Assembly: GCF_028747985.1 (NCBI RefSeq)
Contig: NZ_CP118108.1
Coordinates: 935,501 to 999,500 of the forward strand
Length of the DNA: 64,000 bases
Direction of reading: 5' to 3'
From: Paenibacillus urinalis
Lineage (GTDB): Bacteria; Bacillota; Bacilli; Paenibacillales; Paenibacillaceae
Under the pieces are notes generated by a model. That model was not told the origin of the DNA, did no database searches, and worked only from the letters and a program-made list of their open reading frames with translations. The translations under genes were made by a program, and so were the position numbers. Position 1 is the stretch's first letter, and every line of letters starts with the position of its first letter. Below are positions 26,377 through 37,200 of the stretch, piece by piece.

Positions 26377-27369
26377 ATGGAAATGGAATACGTAAAGCTT
26401 GGAAATACGGGTTTGGATGTATCCCGGCTTTGTCTTGGCTGCATGGGCTTTGGAGAAGCAGACCGCTGGATTCACCCCTGGGTACTTAATGAAGAGAACA
26501 GCCGTCCGGTAATTAAAAAAGCGCTTGAGCTGGGTATCAATTTCTTCGATACAGCCAATGTATACTCGGATGGGACAAGCGAGGAAATCGTGGGCAGAGC
26601 GCTAAGGGATTATGCCCATCGTGACGAAATTGTTCTAGCGACGAAGGTGCATTTTCGCATGCATCAGGGTCCCAATGGCGCAGGTCTTTCCCGCAAGGAG
26701 ATTATGAGTGAGATTGATAAAAGCTTAAAAAGGCTGGGGACCGATTATGTGGATCTGTACCAAATTCACCGCTGGGACTATGAAACGCCAATCGAGGAAA
26801 CCATGGAGGCACTGCATGATGTGGTGAAGGCCGGCAAAGCAAGGTACATTGGTGCTTCCGCAATGTATGCATGGCAGTTCTTGAAAGCGCTGAATGTAGC
26901 AGAGCGTAATGGCTGGACTCGCTTTGTGTCCATGCAGAATCATTTGAATCTGATCTATCGGGAAGAGGAGCGTGAGATGCTGCCGCTGTGCCGGGAAGAG
27001 AAGATCGGTGTAATCCCGTACAGTCCGCTTGCCGGTGGCAGATTGACACGAGATTGGGAGGAGACAACCCATCGTTCCGAGACGGATCAAACTGCGAAGT
27101 CCAAATATGATCCGATGGCAGATAAAGATCGCTTGATTGTGGACCAGCTTGCGGCGATCGCAGAGAAACGTGGGGTTCCTCGTGCGCAAATAGCACTTGC
27201 CTGGCTGCTGCAAAAAGAGCCTGTCACCGCACCTATCATTGGTGCAACGAAAATATCTCACCTTGAGAATGCGGCTGCCGCATTGTCGATTAAATTGACT
27301 CCTGAAGAGATTACTGCACTGGAAGAGCCGTATGTTCCACATCCGGTGGTCGGTGCGCTCTCCCGCTAA
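26377..27369 (+). CDS. Aldo/keto reductase
   Basis: 330 residues, (beta/alpha)8 NADPH-dependent reductase. The catalytic tetrad is in place: D in FFDTANVYSDG, Y in the same segment, K in LATKVHF, H in YQIHRWD. IPYSPLAGGRLTRD and the cofactor segment PIIGATKISHL are typical. The likely role is carbonyl or aldehyde detoxification, supported by the electrophile-type MerR operator in its promoter and by the downstream merR gene 38 nt away. ATG 26377 follows GAGGTG. Confidence 0.92.
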   Translation: MEMEYVKLGNTGLDVSRLCLGCMGFGEADRWIHPWVLNEENSRPVIKKALELGINFFDTANVYSDGTSEEIVGRALRDYAHRDEIVLATKVHFRMHQGPNGAGLSRKEIMSEIDKSLKRLGTDYVDLYQIHRWDYETPIEETMEALHDVVKAGKARYIGASAMYAWQFLKALNVAERNGWTRFVSMQNHLNLIYREEEREMLPLCREEKIGVIPYSPLAGGRLTRDWEETTHRSETDQTAKSKYDPMADKDRLIVDQLAAIAEKRGVPRAQIALAWLLQKEPVTAPIIGATKISHLENAAAALSIKLTPEEITALEEPYVPHPVVGALSR

Positions 27370-27407
27370 GGTTAGAGCTTGATTGGCATGAGGGGAGGTG
27401 AGGCTGC

Positions 27408-27797
27408 GTGTTGATCGCAGAGGTGAGTGAGAAGTTTAAATTAACGCCAGATACGCTTCGCTACTATGAAAGAGTCGGGCTTATTCCACCCGTCAACCGT
27501 AACAAGAGCGGAATCAGAGATTATACAGAAGAAGACTGTAAATGGGTGGAGTTTATTAAGTGTATGCGCGGTTCAGGGCTACCGGTAGAAGCACTGATTG
27601 AATATGTAAGTCTGTTCCAGCAGGGAGATGAGACACTGGAATCCAGAAAAGGATTGTTGATGGAACAGCGTATGCAGCTTCATACGAAATTTGAAGAAAT
27701 GAAACGATTGCTGGAACGTTTGGATGTTAAAATATTGAGATATGAGGAAACCATTCTAAAGAAAGAACAAGGGTTGAACCGATCCGGCGGTATTTAA
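27408..27797 (+). CDS. MerR-family regulator (AdhR-like)
   Basis: 129 residues. MerR DNA-binding domain LTPDTLRYYERVGLIPPV with RDYTEEDCKWVEFIK, then a dimerisation coiled coil (~80-118). There is no separate ligand domain, as in AdhR-type thiol/aldehyde sensors; the cysteines lie in EEDCKW and IKCMRG. GTG 27408 follows AGGGGAGGTGAGG. It is co-transcribed with the aldo/keto reductase and very likely binds the palindrome at 26301-26314. Confidence 0.88.
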   Translation: MLIAEVSEKFKLTPDTLRYYERVGLIPPVNRNKSGIRDYTEEDCKWVEFIKCMRGSGLPVEALIEYVSLFQQGDETLESRKGLLMEQRMQLHTKFEEMKRLLERLDVKILRYEETILKKEQGLNRSGGI

Positions 27798-27813
27798 CTT
27801 CATACGAATGTTA

Positions 27814-27850
27814 AAGGAGCAGCTCGCTAAGACGTCTGCTCCTTATTTAT
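27814..27850. terminator. Bidirectional terminator
   Basis: AAGGAGCAG (27814-27822) pairs with CTGCTCCTT (27836-27844), followed by ATTTATT, between convergent genes. Confidence 0.75.
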
Positions 27851-27858
27851 TGAATAAC

Positions 27859-29076
27859 TTATGAGGCTGCGCAGCTGCAAAATTTAAATATAAACCGGCT
27901 TCCGCGCTCGCTCGTTTCTTCAAGCCACACCGATCCGCCCATTAATTCAGCCAGGTGCTTGCAAATGGACAGCCCAAGTCCTGCTCCTCCGAATTTACCT
28001 TGGTTGGTATGGATTTGGGAGAAGGATTTGAAGAGAAGATCGATTCGATCCGCAGGGATACCAACCCCTGTATCTCTTACTTCAAAACAAATATTCGAGG
28101 CATTCTCTGCTCCATCCTCAAATCGGACAGAGATACCGACTTCACCCTGCTCGGTGAACTTGATGGCGTTTCCAAGTAGGTTAATCAAGATTTGACGTGT
28201 CTTCTGACTGTCTCCATGCAGTACTAAATCCTGACTTACATGGTATTCAGCATATAATCGAATTCCCTTTTTCTGTGCTTCGGGAGTGAACAGCTGTATA
28301 ACATGCTCAATGACTTCACTTAGTTGAAAAGGATGATTTTCGATTGAAATGGCGCCGGCTTCCATCTTAGAATACTCCAATATCTGGTCCATCATGTTCA
28401 GCAGATGATTGCCGCTCTCTTCTATAACATTGACGTATAGAGCTTGATCCTCATTCAATTCGGTTGATTTGAGCAAGTCGGCCATACCCAGCACCCCATT
28501 CATCGGTGTACGGATTTCATGACTGAGCACGGCCAGCAGATTTTTTTTATTATCGAGAACCTGCTCGGCAGCTTGCTCGGCGATCTGTAACCGGTCAAGG
28601 GTGGTCTCAAGCTCAAGAAGATCGGTATAGAAGGAAGACAGGGAGAGGAGAAGATCAACATCTCGCTGCTGATAGCGGTAGAATCCAGGATCAAAGGAAC
28701 AGAGGGACCCATAAAATTCCCCCTTCTCATTCCGTATAGGCACCCCGATGAACGAGCAGCCCCCAACGAATTGAGTGGCATCCATATCCTTGGTTAAAGG
28801 ATGGGTCAGATTATTATCAATGATGAGCGGTCCCTGAGCATGCTCGGTAACGAGAGCACAATACGACTCTGCATTATCGACGACCAGCCCTTCTTCAAGA
28901 ATAAGCTTGTCTCGATTAAAGGATTTGAGCACTTTTGTAGATAGGTGATCCAGGTTCGCTATACAAAACGTGTTAGCGGGTATGAGCTTACTGGCTGTAT
29001 TCATCACATTCGCAGCAGAATCATACAGCTTATGTGAGATCACTGAGAGAACATCAATGTACTCTGTTTTTAACAT
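27859..29076 (-). CDS. GAF-domain sensor histidine kinase
   Basis: 405 residues, soluble. An N-terminal GAF domain (~20-155, with SFIGVPIRNEKGEFYGSLC) is followed by a coiled coil and a HisKA dimerisation domain with the phosphorylated His in LSHEIRTPMNGVLGMADLL (~residue 188). HATPase_c carries the N box LINLLGNAIKFTEQGEVG and the G boxes DTGVGIP and GGAGLGLSICKHLAELMGG. No membrane segment or receiver domain is seen, and no response regulator gene is adjacent, so it is an orphan cytosolic kinase. ATG 29076 has AGGAGG 12 nt upstream; the longer frame to 29112 passes through that site. Confidence 0.88.
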   Translation of the reverse strand: MLKTEYIDVLSVISHKLYDSAANVMNTASKLIPANTFCIANLDHLSTKVLKSFNRDKLILEEGLVVDNAESYCALVTEHAQGPLIIDNNLTHPLTKDMDATQFVGGCSFIGVPIRNEKGEFYGSLCSFDPGFYRYQQRDVDLLLSLSSFYTDLLELETTLDRLQIAEQAAEQVLDNKKNLLAVLSHEIRTPMNGVLGMADLLKSTELNEDQALYVNVIEESGNHLLNMMDQILEYSKMEAGAISIENHPFQLSEVIEHVIQLFTPEAQKKGIRLYAEYHVSQDLVLHGDSQKTRQILINLLGNAIKFTEQGEVGISVRFEDGAENASNICFEVRDTGVGIPADRIDLLFKSFSQIHTNQGKFGGAGLGLSICKHLAELMGGSVWLEETSERGSRFIFKFCSCAAS

Positions 29077-29272
29077 GACTGCCTGATTCCTCCTAATCGA
29101 GTACTTTTGCATAGATTCTCTATATTCTATTAAGCCCTAACCTCTATAATAGTTTGAATTCTCTTATAATAAAAGAGGGGTATAAACTGATTAATGGGGG
29201 ATAAGTCTATTTTTTCTAAAATGACTATTTACAAACTTTTCCTGTTCTGATAATCTAACTTTACAGATTGAT

Positions 29273-29290
29273 GATCTAAATAATTAGATC
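29273..29290. promoter_or_regulatory. Palindromic operator upstream of the ArsR-type gene
   Basis: GATCTAA-ATAA-TTAGATC is a perfect 7-bp inverted repeat. It lies between a TTTACA-N17-TAATCT promoter-like pair (29228-29256) and the start codon at 29314, a typical autoregulatory position. Confidence 0.5.
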
Positions 29291-29313
29291 GTTATAAATA
29301 GGAGGTAAACCTA

Positions 29314-29838
29314 ATGAGTGATAACAACATGCTGAATGTTTCTATTGAGCAATCCAAGCTGCTTGGCAATGCGCTTCGGGTGAAGATTATAGGGCAATTG
29401 ACCACGACCCCCAGAACGGCAAAGCAAGTAGCAGACCTGTTGGGTGAGTCGGGTGGGAACGTGCATTATCACATCACTAAGCTGTACGAAGGGGGATTAC
29501 TCGACCTCGTGGAGGAGAAGAAGATCGGCGGTGTTACAGAGAAGTACTACCAATCTAGATCAAAATGGTTTAATTCATCATCTCCAGAGGCCCTCGATCC
29601 AGTAATCAGTGCAGGCTATTCATCCAAAAAATCAACGACGATCAATCTTCGGCTCATGTTGACTAAAGAGCAGGAAGCAGAGCTGACAGAAGAATTCAAG
29701 GTCTTTCTTGAGCAATGGGTTCAGAAGACATCGGGTAAACAAGAGAATGGCGAATATGAAGAGTTCAGTATCGGTGTGATGATCAAATCTGTTGAGTCAC
29801 AGGATGATCAGCCTGTGGAGAAGGAGACAAAGGAATGA
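29314..29838 (+). CDS. ArsR-type winged-helix transcriptional regulator
   Basis: 174 residues. The N-terminal winged helix has LLGNALRVKIIGQLTT and TAKQVADLLGESGGNVHYHITKLYEGGLL, typical of ArsR-like regulators of transporters. The C-terminal part is acidic and unrecognised. ATG 29314 follows AGGAGG. Its stop overlaps the start of the MFS gene (ATGA), so it is a regulator-transporter operon, probably repressed through the palindrome just upstream. Confidence 0.85.
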   Translation: MSDNNMLNVSIEQSKLLGNALRVKIIGQLTTTPRTAKQVADLLGESGGNVHYHITKLYEGGLLDLVEEKKIGGVTEKYYQSRSKWFNSSSPEALDPVISAGYSSKKSTTINLRLMLTKEQEAELTEEFKVFLEQWVQKTSGKQENGEYEEFSIGVMIKSVESQDDQPVEKETKE

Positions 29839-31103
29839 GTCTGTGGACGAATAGGAACTTCTGGTTTATGTTTCTGGGAAGGGTCATCACGAACATCGGT
29901 GACTCTCTGTACGCTGTGGCAGCCATGTGGCTTGTATCGGAGCTCGGAGGATCTACTTTGTATACCGGACTCGCGGGCTTTCTATCTATCTTTCCAAGGT
30001 TTATCCAATTCATCTCCGGACCGATCATTGATCGGATATCGATTCGCAGATTATTAATAGTGACACAGCTCTCACAGGCAGTGATCCTGCTGCTCATTCC
30101 ATTGGCGGATTATATGGGCTTTCTGACCGTAGGCCTTGTCTTGATTATCTTCCCAATTCTATCCTCCCTGAATATGTTCGTATATCCTGCACAAGTATCC
30201 GCACTACCCAAATTTGTTGAATCCAAAGACTTATCCAAAGCCAACTCTTTATTCACCTTTGCCAATCAAGGTATTGATACAGCATGTAACGCCGTTTCTG
30301 GTGTTATCATTGTCGCTTTCGGTGCAGTATCCATCTACTTGCTGGATTCTGTCATGTTCGTCATGGGAACTATTATCTTCTCCATGATTCGCCTGCCGAA
30401 GATTCCTAAGAAGGAATCTGAAGACACTTTCCATCTGCGCACGTTCTTCAGTAATTACAAAGTTGAGCTTGTTGAAGGTGTCAGAATATTGTTAAGTAAA
30501 TCCGTTTCTCGTCTGCTGATGGGCGTGATCGTGATCAATTGTGTCGGCGGAGCCACGTTCGTTGTACTGCCGGAGTTTGGCAGGATGCATGGTGGAGCTG
30601 AGGTTTATGGATTCCTGCTTATGGCGCAGGCTGTCGGCAGTATGCTTGGTGCTCTTCTTGCTCCTTATCTGAAGCTTGAACGATACGGTATGGGCAAAAT
30701 TTATGCTGCTGCATTTGTAACAAGTGGAGTGCTGTGGTCGGTTTCGATGCTGACCTCTAATGTAGGGATAGCCATCACGATTTATGGACTCGCATGGTTT
30801 CCTGGGGGCATAACGAATATTCTAATCAATACGTATCTTCAAAAAGGAATCCCGCAGCATCTGCTTGGTCGTGTGTTCTCTGCCTCTTATAGTCTAAGTG
30901 GAGTAGCCATGCCGCTTGGGTCATTGGCAGGAGGAATTCTGGGCCAATTCATCAGTCCAGCACAAGTGATGATGTTAAGCGGGATTATTGTGCTCTTGGT
31001 CGGGATCTATTGGTTCTATGATAGAACGACCCGGGGGCTGCCCAATTCTAAGAATGTCAACGAGAGCTCACTGATTGCCGAGAATCATTCGTTATCTGTT
31101 TAG
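29835..31103 (+). CDS. MFS transporter
   Basis: 422 residues with about 12 membrane segments. NFWFMFLGRVITNIGDSLY near the N-terminus and SGPIIDRISIRRLL (MFS loop 2-3 motif) place it with the macrolide/multidrug efflux-like MFS branch. The substrate is unknown. It is translationally coupled to the ArsR-type regulator, which suggests inducible efflux, and is followed by a terminator. Confidence 0.9.
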   Translation: MSLWTNRNFWFMFLGRVITNIGDSLYAVAAMWLVSELGGSTLYTGLAGFLSIFPRFIQFISGPIIDRISIRRLLIVTQLSQAVILLLIPLADYMGFLTVGLVLIIFPILSSLNMFVYPAQVSALPKFVESKDLSKANSLFTFANQGIDTACNAVSGVIIVAFGAVSIYLLDSVMFVMGTIIFSMIRLPKIPKKESEDTFHLRTFFSNYKVELVEGVRILLSKSVSRLLMGVIVINCVGGATFVVLPEFGRMHGGAEVYGFLLMAQAVGSMLGALLAPYLKLERYGMGKIYAAAFVTSGVLWSVSMLTSNVGIAITIYGLAWFPGGITNILINTYLQKGIPQHLLGRVFSASYSLSGVAMPLGSLAGGILGQFISPAQVMMLSGIIVLLVGIYWFYDRTTRGLPNSKNVNESSLIAENHSLSV

Positions 31104-31109
31104 TGATAG

Positions 31110-31154
31110 AGGTATTCTGATTGTCGTCTAAGGCGACTTTCCGAATACCTTTTA
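31110..31154 (+). terminator. Rho-independent terminator of the ArsR-MFS operon
   Basis: AGGTATTC (31110-31117) and GAATACCT (31143-31150) enclose an inner GTCG/CGAC stem and are followed by TTTTA. Confidence 0.75.
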
Positions 31155-31263
31155 TATTTCTAAGGGGCTTTGGTTACAAAACCCTTTAGTTAAGTTAACA
31201 ATTCATTACTACAATTTGGTAGAGCGTAAAAATAATATACAACACCCGGGAGAGGAGAAAGAA

Positions 31264-34200
31264 ATGATGATTCGTTGGTATCGCAGATCAGGACAAGCTT
31301 TCCTTGCCTTTCTGCTGGCATTACTCTTCATGCTGCAGCCGCTGGGCAGTGTTTATGCGGCCATGTCAGAAGTACCGGATACGGCATTTGGCCGTGTTTT
31401 GGATGTAAGAAAAACAGAGCTCGCTCCAGGCGCAGATTATACTTGGTATGACATGGAGATCGAGCGGGGGCTCGAAAAAATGCATTTCGTCGAGTTTAAT
31501 CCGGATTCACCTCACTTGGACCTGCGTGCAGGCACAAAAGGCGGATACGTATATGGTATGGAAGGCGTGTCGGAAATGGCGGAGCATACAGATGCTCCAG
31601 GAAACCGCGTAATCGCGGGCATTAACGGTGACTTCTATGACCTGTCAGGCTACGGAACAGGTGTACCGAATGGCCTATTTGTTGATCAGGGCCGCATCTT
31701 GAACAGCGGTTCCAGCCCTTTTGCTTTTGGGCTCATGGAAGACGGGACGTCGGTTTATGGTAAGCCCAAGCTGACGATGTCGGTGACCATTGACGGCACT
31801 CAGACAAATCTGACGAGCATAAATCGTTACAGAGAGAACAATCATCTGACGTTATATACGCCGGACTTTTATGCATCCACGAAGACAAACGCATCCGGCA
31901 CCGAGGTTGTGCTGCAAGTGCTGGAAGGTGATGTGAAAAGCGGAGAAGCAATGAAGCTGAAGGTGCTGGAGGTTCGGGCGAATCAAGGTGACGCACCGCT
32001 TGCCGAAGGCACCGTTGTCTTGTCTGCATCCGGAACGAAGCTGCCGGTTGTCAGCTCCCTGGCAGCAGGGGATGAACTGACGGCCAGCTTCCAGCTGGAT
32101 GGTGAATGGCAGGACGCAAGCATGGTAATCAGTGGACAGGGGCCTCTCGTGAAGGACGGTGTAGTACAGACTGGTGTGGGCCCAGAGGGCGTGCACCCGC
32201 GTACGGCCATTGGGACAAAGGCTGACGGCTCCATCGTGCTGTTTGAGATTGACGGACGTGCACCGGGCTTCAGCGAAGGTGTGACAACAGAGGAGCTTGC
32301 CAAAATTATGGCCGATATCGGCGTTGTGGACGCCATGAATCTGGACGGAGGCGGTTCTTCCACATTCGTAGCCCGGATGCCGGGCACATCGGATGTGCAG
32401 ATGCTGAACCGGGGTTCTGACGGTGGTGAGCGCGCAACGGGCAACGGCCTGCTGCTTGTGAACACGGCGCCGGAGGGGGCTGCATCCAGGCTTGCTGTAA
32501 CACCAGGCGAAGAGCGTATCCTGGCAGGCTCTTCTTATCAATATCATGCAGCAGCGATGGATCAGGCAGGTCATCCTGCTGAACACGAAGGTGCTGTGAC
32601 TTGGTCGGTATCTCCTGACCTGGGAACTATTTCAGAGGATGGGATACTCACCGCCGGACAAAATGCCGCTGCCGGTCAGGTGTCTGCATCTGCAGGAGGT
32701 CTTGAAGGCACGGCGGAAGTTGAGGTTGTGGATCAAATTACGGAGCTTGAGTTCCCGGATGATATTAAGACCTATAATACCGGCATTAATGTGACCCTGA
32801 AGGTGAAGGCATTGCGGGACGGTCAAGTCATTCAATCGAGCAATGATGTATTTGAATGGCGGGTAGAGGGTGATATCGGGACAATTGATGATAATGGTGT
32901 GTTTCATTCGACGAATGAGGGCGGCCAATCGGGTACTATTTTTGTCAGCTACAAAGGCATCGAGACCTCAATGGAGGTTAATGTAGGGGTACCGCCGGTT
33001 GTGCTGGAAGAGTTTGAGAGCATCGATAGCTATAAAGCTAGTGGAGCGGCATACAATTCGGTCAAGGTTGACTTGAATACCGATCCGGATTACGTCCGTT
33101 CGGGGGACGGTTCGATTAAGCTCTCCTATGATTTTGTTGGTATGACAGGTACATCGGGAGCCTATGTATCCGCAAATAGCAAAGCAGAAAATATTCGAAT
33201 TCCTGGGTATCCGCAGAAGATTGGAATGTGGGTATACGGCGACGGACAAAAGCACTGGCTTCGGGCACAAGTACGTGACGGCAACAATGCGGCCTTTGCG
33301 ATCGATTTTACAGGTGCCGATTATGGTGTGGATTGGACAGGCTGGAAGTATGTTGAGGCCAATATACCGGCAGGGAAAACAACACCGCTTACCATGGACT
33401 TGCCGGTTCGTTATATGGAAACCAATAATAACAAAAAGACGGCAGGTGCGATCTATATCGACCAAATCAGGGCCGTCTACGGGCCTCTTGACGAGGATCA
33501 CGAGCCTCCAGTCATTACGGATGTGACGCCTTCTGAAGATACAGGAGTAACGACAGGCACACCTGTCATTCACGCACATGCGGCTGACGCCGGCTGGGAC
33601 GTAGAGGTTCATCCAGGAACGACTCTTATTGATCCTTCCAAGATTCGGATGTATATCGACGGGGAGCAAGTAGCGCATACGCTGTATCCGCCGGAAGGTC
33701 GTATCAGCTACACGCCTGGGCTTCCGCTGGAGGATGGATATCATACGGTGAAGCTTGCGGTACGCGATCTGTCCGGCAATCAGACGATCAAGGAATGGAA
33801 CTTCACTGTAGATACAGGAGCTCCCAAGTTCCGTTATACTACGCCAGAGCATGTATATGCGGGACATACTTATACGGTTGACATTTCAGCTGACCAGGTG
33901 GATTTGCTTACCGGCGGTCATCTAGAGCTGGGATTCGATACAGCCTTCGTTAAAGACATCTCTGTAGTAAAAGGCGATAAGCTGGCGGAATCACAGATTA
34001 CGCGGTCCGTTGACGCTGAGACAGGCATTGCTCGTATGCAGTTCAGCGGTTTGAAGTCGGCGTCTCTTACTGATGAAGATATCATCGCTCAAATTTCGTA
34101 TACAGTGAATGGCATAGCTTCGGGATCGAATGCTATTTCTTTCCGTTCATCGGAGCTTGATATGGTAGGTTCGAATGAACCGAAGTCTTATCGAGGAGCG

Positions 34201-37200
34201 TCCCTGAAGTCTGAGATCAAGCATGAGCTGTTACTTCAGTGGGACGAAAATATCGCTCAAAATTATGTTACCACCTTTACAGTGACCGATGAGAATGGTG
34301 AACCGGTAGAAGGCGCTAAGCTGTTTGCAGATGGAGCTGAAGTTGGCGACGGGACGCTGGTTACGGATGCATCAGGTCAGCTTCGTACAGGTCAGCTCAC
34401 GGAAGCAATGAAGAGCTATGATGTGCAGGCGATAAAAGATCGGCAGCACAGTCTGGTTTCAGAATTTACGACCTCTTCGCTTGCAGGTACGGAAACGCCA
34501 TACAATATTACAGTCGGGATGGGTGAGGATCCGACCATCTCGCGCAGCTTTAACTGGCACACACATCCAAGTGTAAACGAAACGGTAGTGGAAATTGCCG
34601 AAGAGGAGGGTTTTGCAGGATTTAATCAACCGGATGTAATTCGCTTGAGCGGTGATAGCAGTCTGTTCAATACATTGGACATTGGCACCATTCGTGTTCA
34701 TAAAGCAAGCGCGGACGTGCTTAAGCCGGGAACGGCTTACGTATATCGTGTAGGCGATGGTACAGAGCATTACAGCGAGCAAGGCTCCTTTACAACAGCG
34801 CCGGATACAGGCGATTATACAAAGTTCCTTGTATTCGGGGATTCCCAGGCTGCTGATCTTGCAGGCTTTGAGCTGTGGGGACGCACGATGGATGCCGCAA
34901 TTGCGGAGCAACCGGATGCCGAATTTATGGTTCATGTAGGGGATATGGTCGATAATGGCTTCAAGGAGCAGCAATGGAATTGGTGGTTCTCTGAAGTCCA
35001 GGAAGAGCTGATGAATCTGACCGCAGTTACGTTGGTAGGTAATCACGAGGTGGAAGGTACGAAGGAGAACGGGTATTTCCTGGCACATTTCAACCATCCG
35101 CAGAATGGTATCCAGAATCAGAAAGGAACGAACTACTCCTTCGACTATAAAAATATGCATATCTCTGTTCTGAACAGTGAATACGATATTGAAGAGCAGA
35201 AGGCATGGCTTGAGACCGATCTGGAGAATACGGATAAGCAATGGAAGCTGGTCTTCTTCCACCGCGGGCCGTATGCGAGCATTTACGATACAGAGAATGT
35301 GCGTACCGCATGGACTCCGGTGTTTGACGAATATAATGTAGACCTGGTCATGAATGGCCATGATCATATTTACTTGCGTACTTATCCGCTCTATAACCAT
35401 GAGATTGTAGGAGAGCGTGAGGGAACGACATATATTATTCCGGGTTCTACCGGTCCGAAGTTTTATGAGCGAACCGAACGGTATTTCCAAGATGTTGTCG
35501 AAGATGAAGATATACAAATGTACTCCTCCGTCGAAGTGGATGGAGATACGCTGACGGTAACGACCAAAACAGTTGATGGCGAATTAGTGGATGTAGCCGT
35601 ACTTGAGAATCCTACGCATACCGTAGAAGCACCAACAAGCGAAATTCAAGTAGGCGATGAATTACAGCTCAGTGTCAGTGGCATGCTGCCTGAAGATATG
35701 GAATGGTCCGTAACAAAACCATCTGAAGAACAGTCGGAAGAAGGTTTGGAAGGATTAGTCGAGGTCTCCGAAAGCGGCGTAGTAAAAGCAATAAAGAGCG
35801 GGGATGTTGTCGTTCGTGCCACAAGCAAGTCCTCGCCGAACCGATTCGGTGATATTAAACTTCATATTACCGATCCGGAAGCGCCGGTGGCTATCGATCT
35901 TAAAGGGAAACTATGGCTGAAGCCCGGAGAAACAGATACGACGGTAGTGGAAGCTGTCTACGCTTCGGGTGAGCGCATGCCGATAACGGAAGGCGTTCAG
36001 TACGAAAGTGCGGATCCAGCCATTGCGGAGGTGGACGAGCTCGGAGTGGTAACAGCACATGCCGAAGGCAAGGTCAAGATTGCGGCTAAGTATGGCGGGC
36101 TGACTGATGATTATGATCTGCAGGTCATAGAAGAGCATCTGGAGCCTGAGCTTGCCTACATCCAGTTCTCCGGACCGGAACAGCTCCAAGTTGGCGAAGC
36201 TTCGGCGACAGTGACGCAGGCAGTGTATACGGATAACAGCTTGCATCCTCTGACTGAAGGCGTGCAATATACGAGCAGCGAGGAAACGGTGGCAGCCATC
36301 GATTCCGAAGGCACCATTACTGCACTCCGTGAAGGAGTAACCGTTATTTCAGCTGTGTATGGGGAGTTTAGCAATGCATTCACCCTTACGGTGCTTGACG
36401 AGGAACAGCCTGCAGTTGAATTAGAACGAATTGGGCTCACAGGCATTCCATCGAAGCTTGAAGTGAATGACACAGCAAAGGCACTCGTCAATGGTTATTA
36501 CAGTGATGCTACTGTATCGGAGATCACCGAAGGTGTGAGATTCAGCAGCAGCAACGATAATGTGGCTTCTATTGATGCGAATGGTCTGATCCGTACACAT
36601 CGCAAGGGCGAGACTGTGATTACAGCGGTATATGGAGAAGAGTCTGCGTCTCAAGCTTTACGTGTAGAACCGTCTTCCGACAATACAGACCCTGATGAGG
36701 ATAACAGCGAGAGCGGCAATGGAAGCAACGAAGATAACGGAAGCAATAATAGCAATGGTGAAGAAGAAGCAAGTAATACACCGGGTCAGCTGATTGTTTC
36801 AGAGGAAGACCTGAATGCACTTGGCTCAGGGGAACAGATTCAATTCTCGATGGGCAATTCATTCACCGAGCTTGTGATGCCAGGCAAGGCAGCCGAACTT
36901 GCCAAAGGAAAGAGCATTACGGTTCAGGCCAATAATATTAGGCTTGTAATTCCATCGGAAGTATTGCGGAAGTTTGCTGATCTGGCATCAGATGAGCAGC
37001 TGGCAGACAGCACGATTGTACTAAGAGCCAAGGCTGCTGATGAGGCGGAAGTCTCCTCCTGGCTGAGTCAGGCAGAAGACCGGTACGGAGCAAATCTTCA
37101 AATGGGAGGAGCATATGACCTCACGCTGTCTCTAGAGCCAAGTAACGGTAAAGTAATAACACTCAATGAATTTGAAGAACCTATCGTTATTTCACTTCCT

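Noticed and set aside
34459..35517. 352-codon ORF antisense to the giant SLH gene
   Set aside because: Shadow ORF caused by codon composition of the sense gene.
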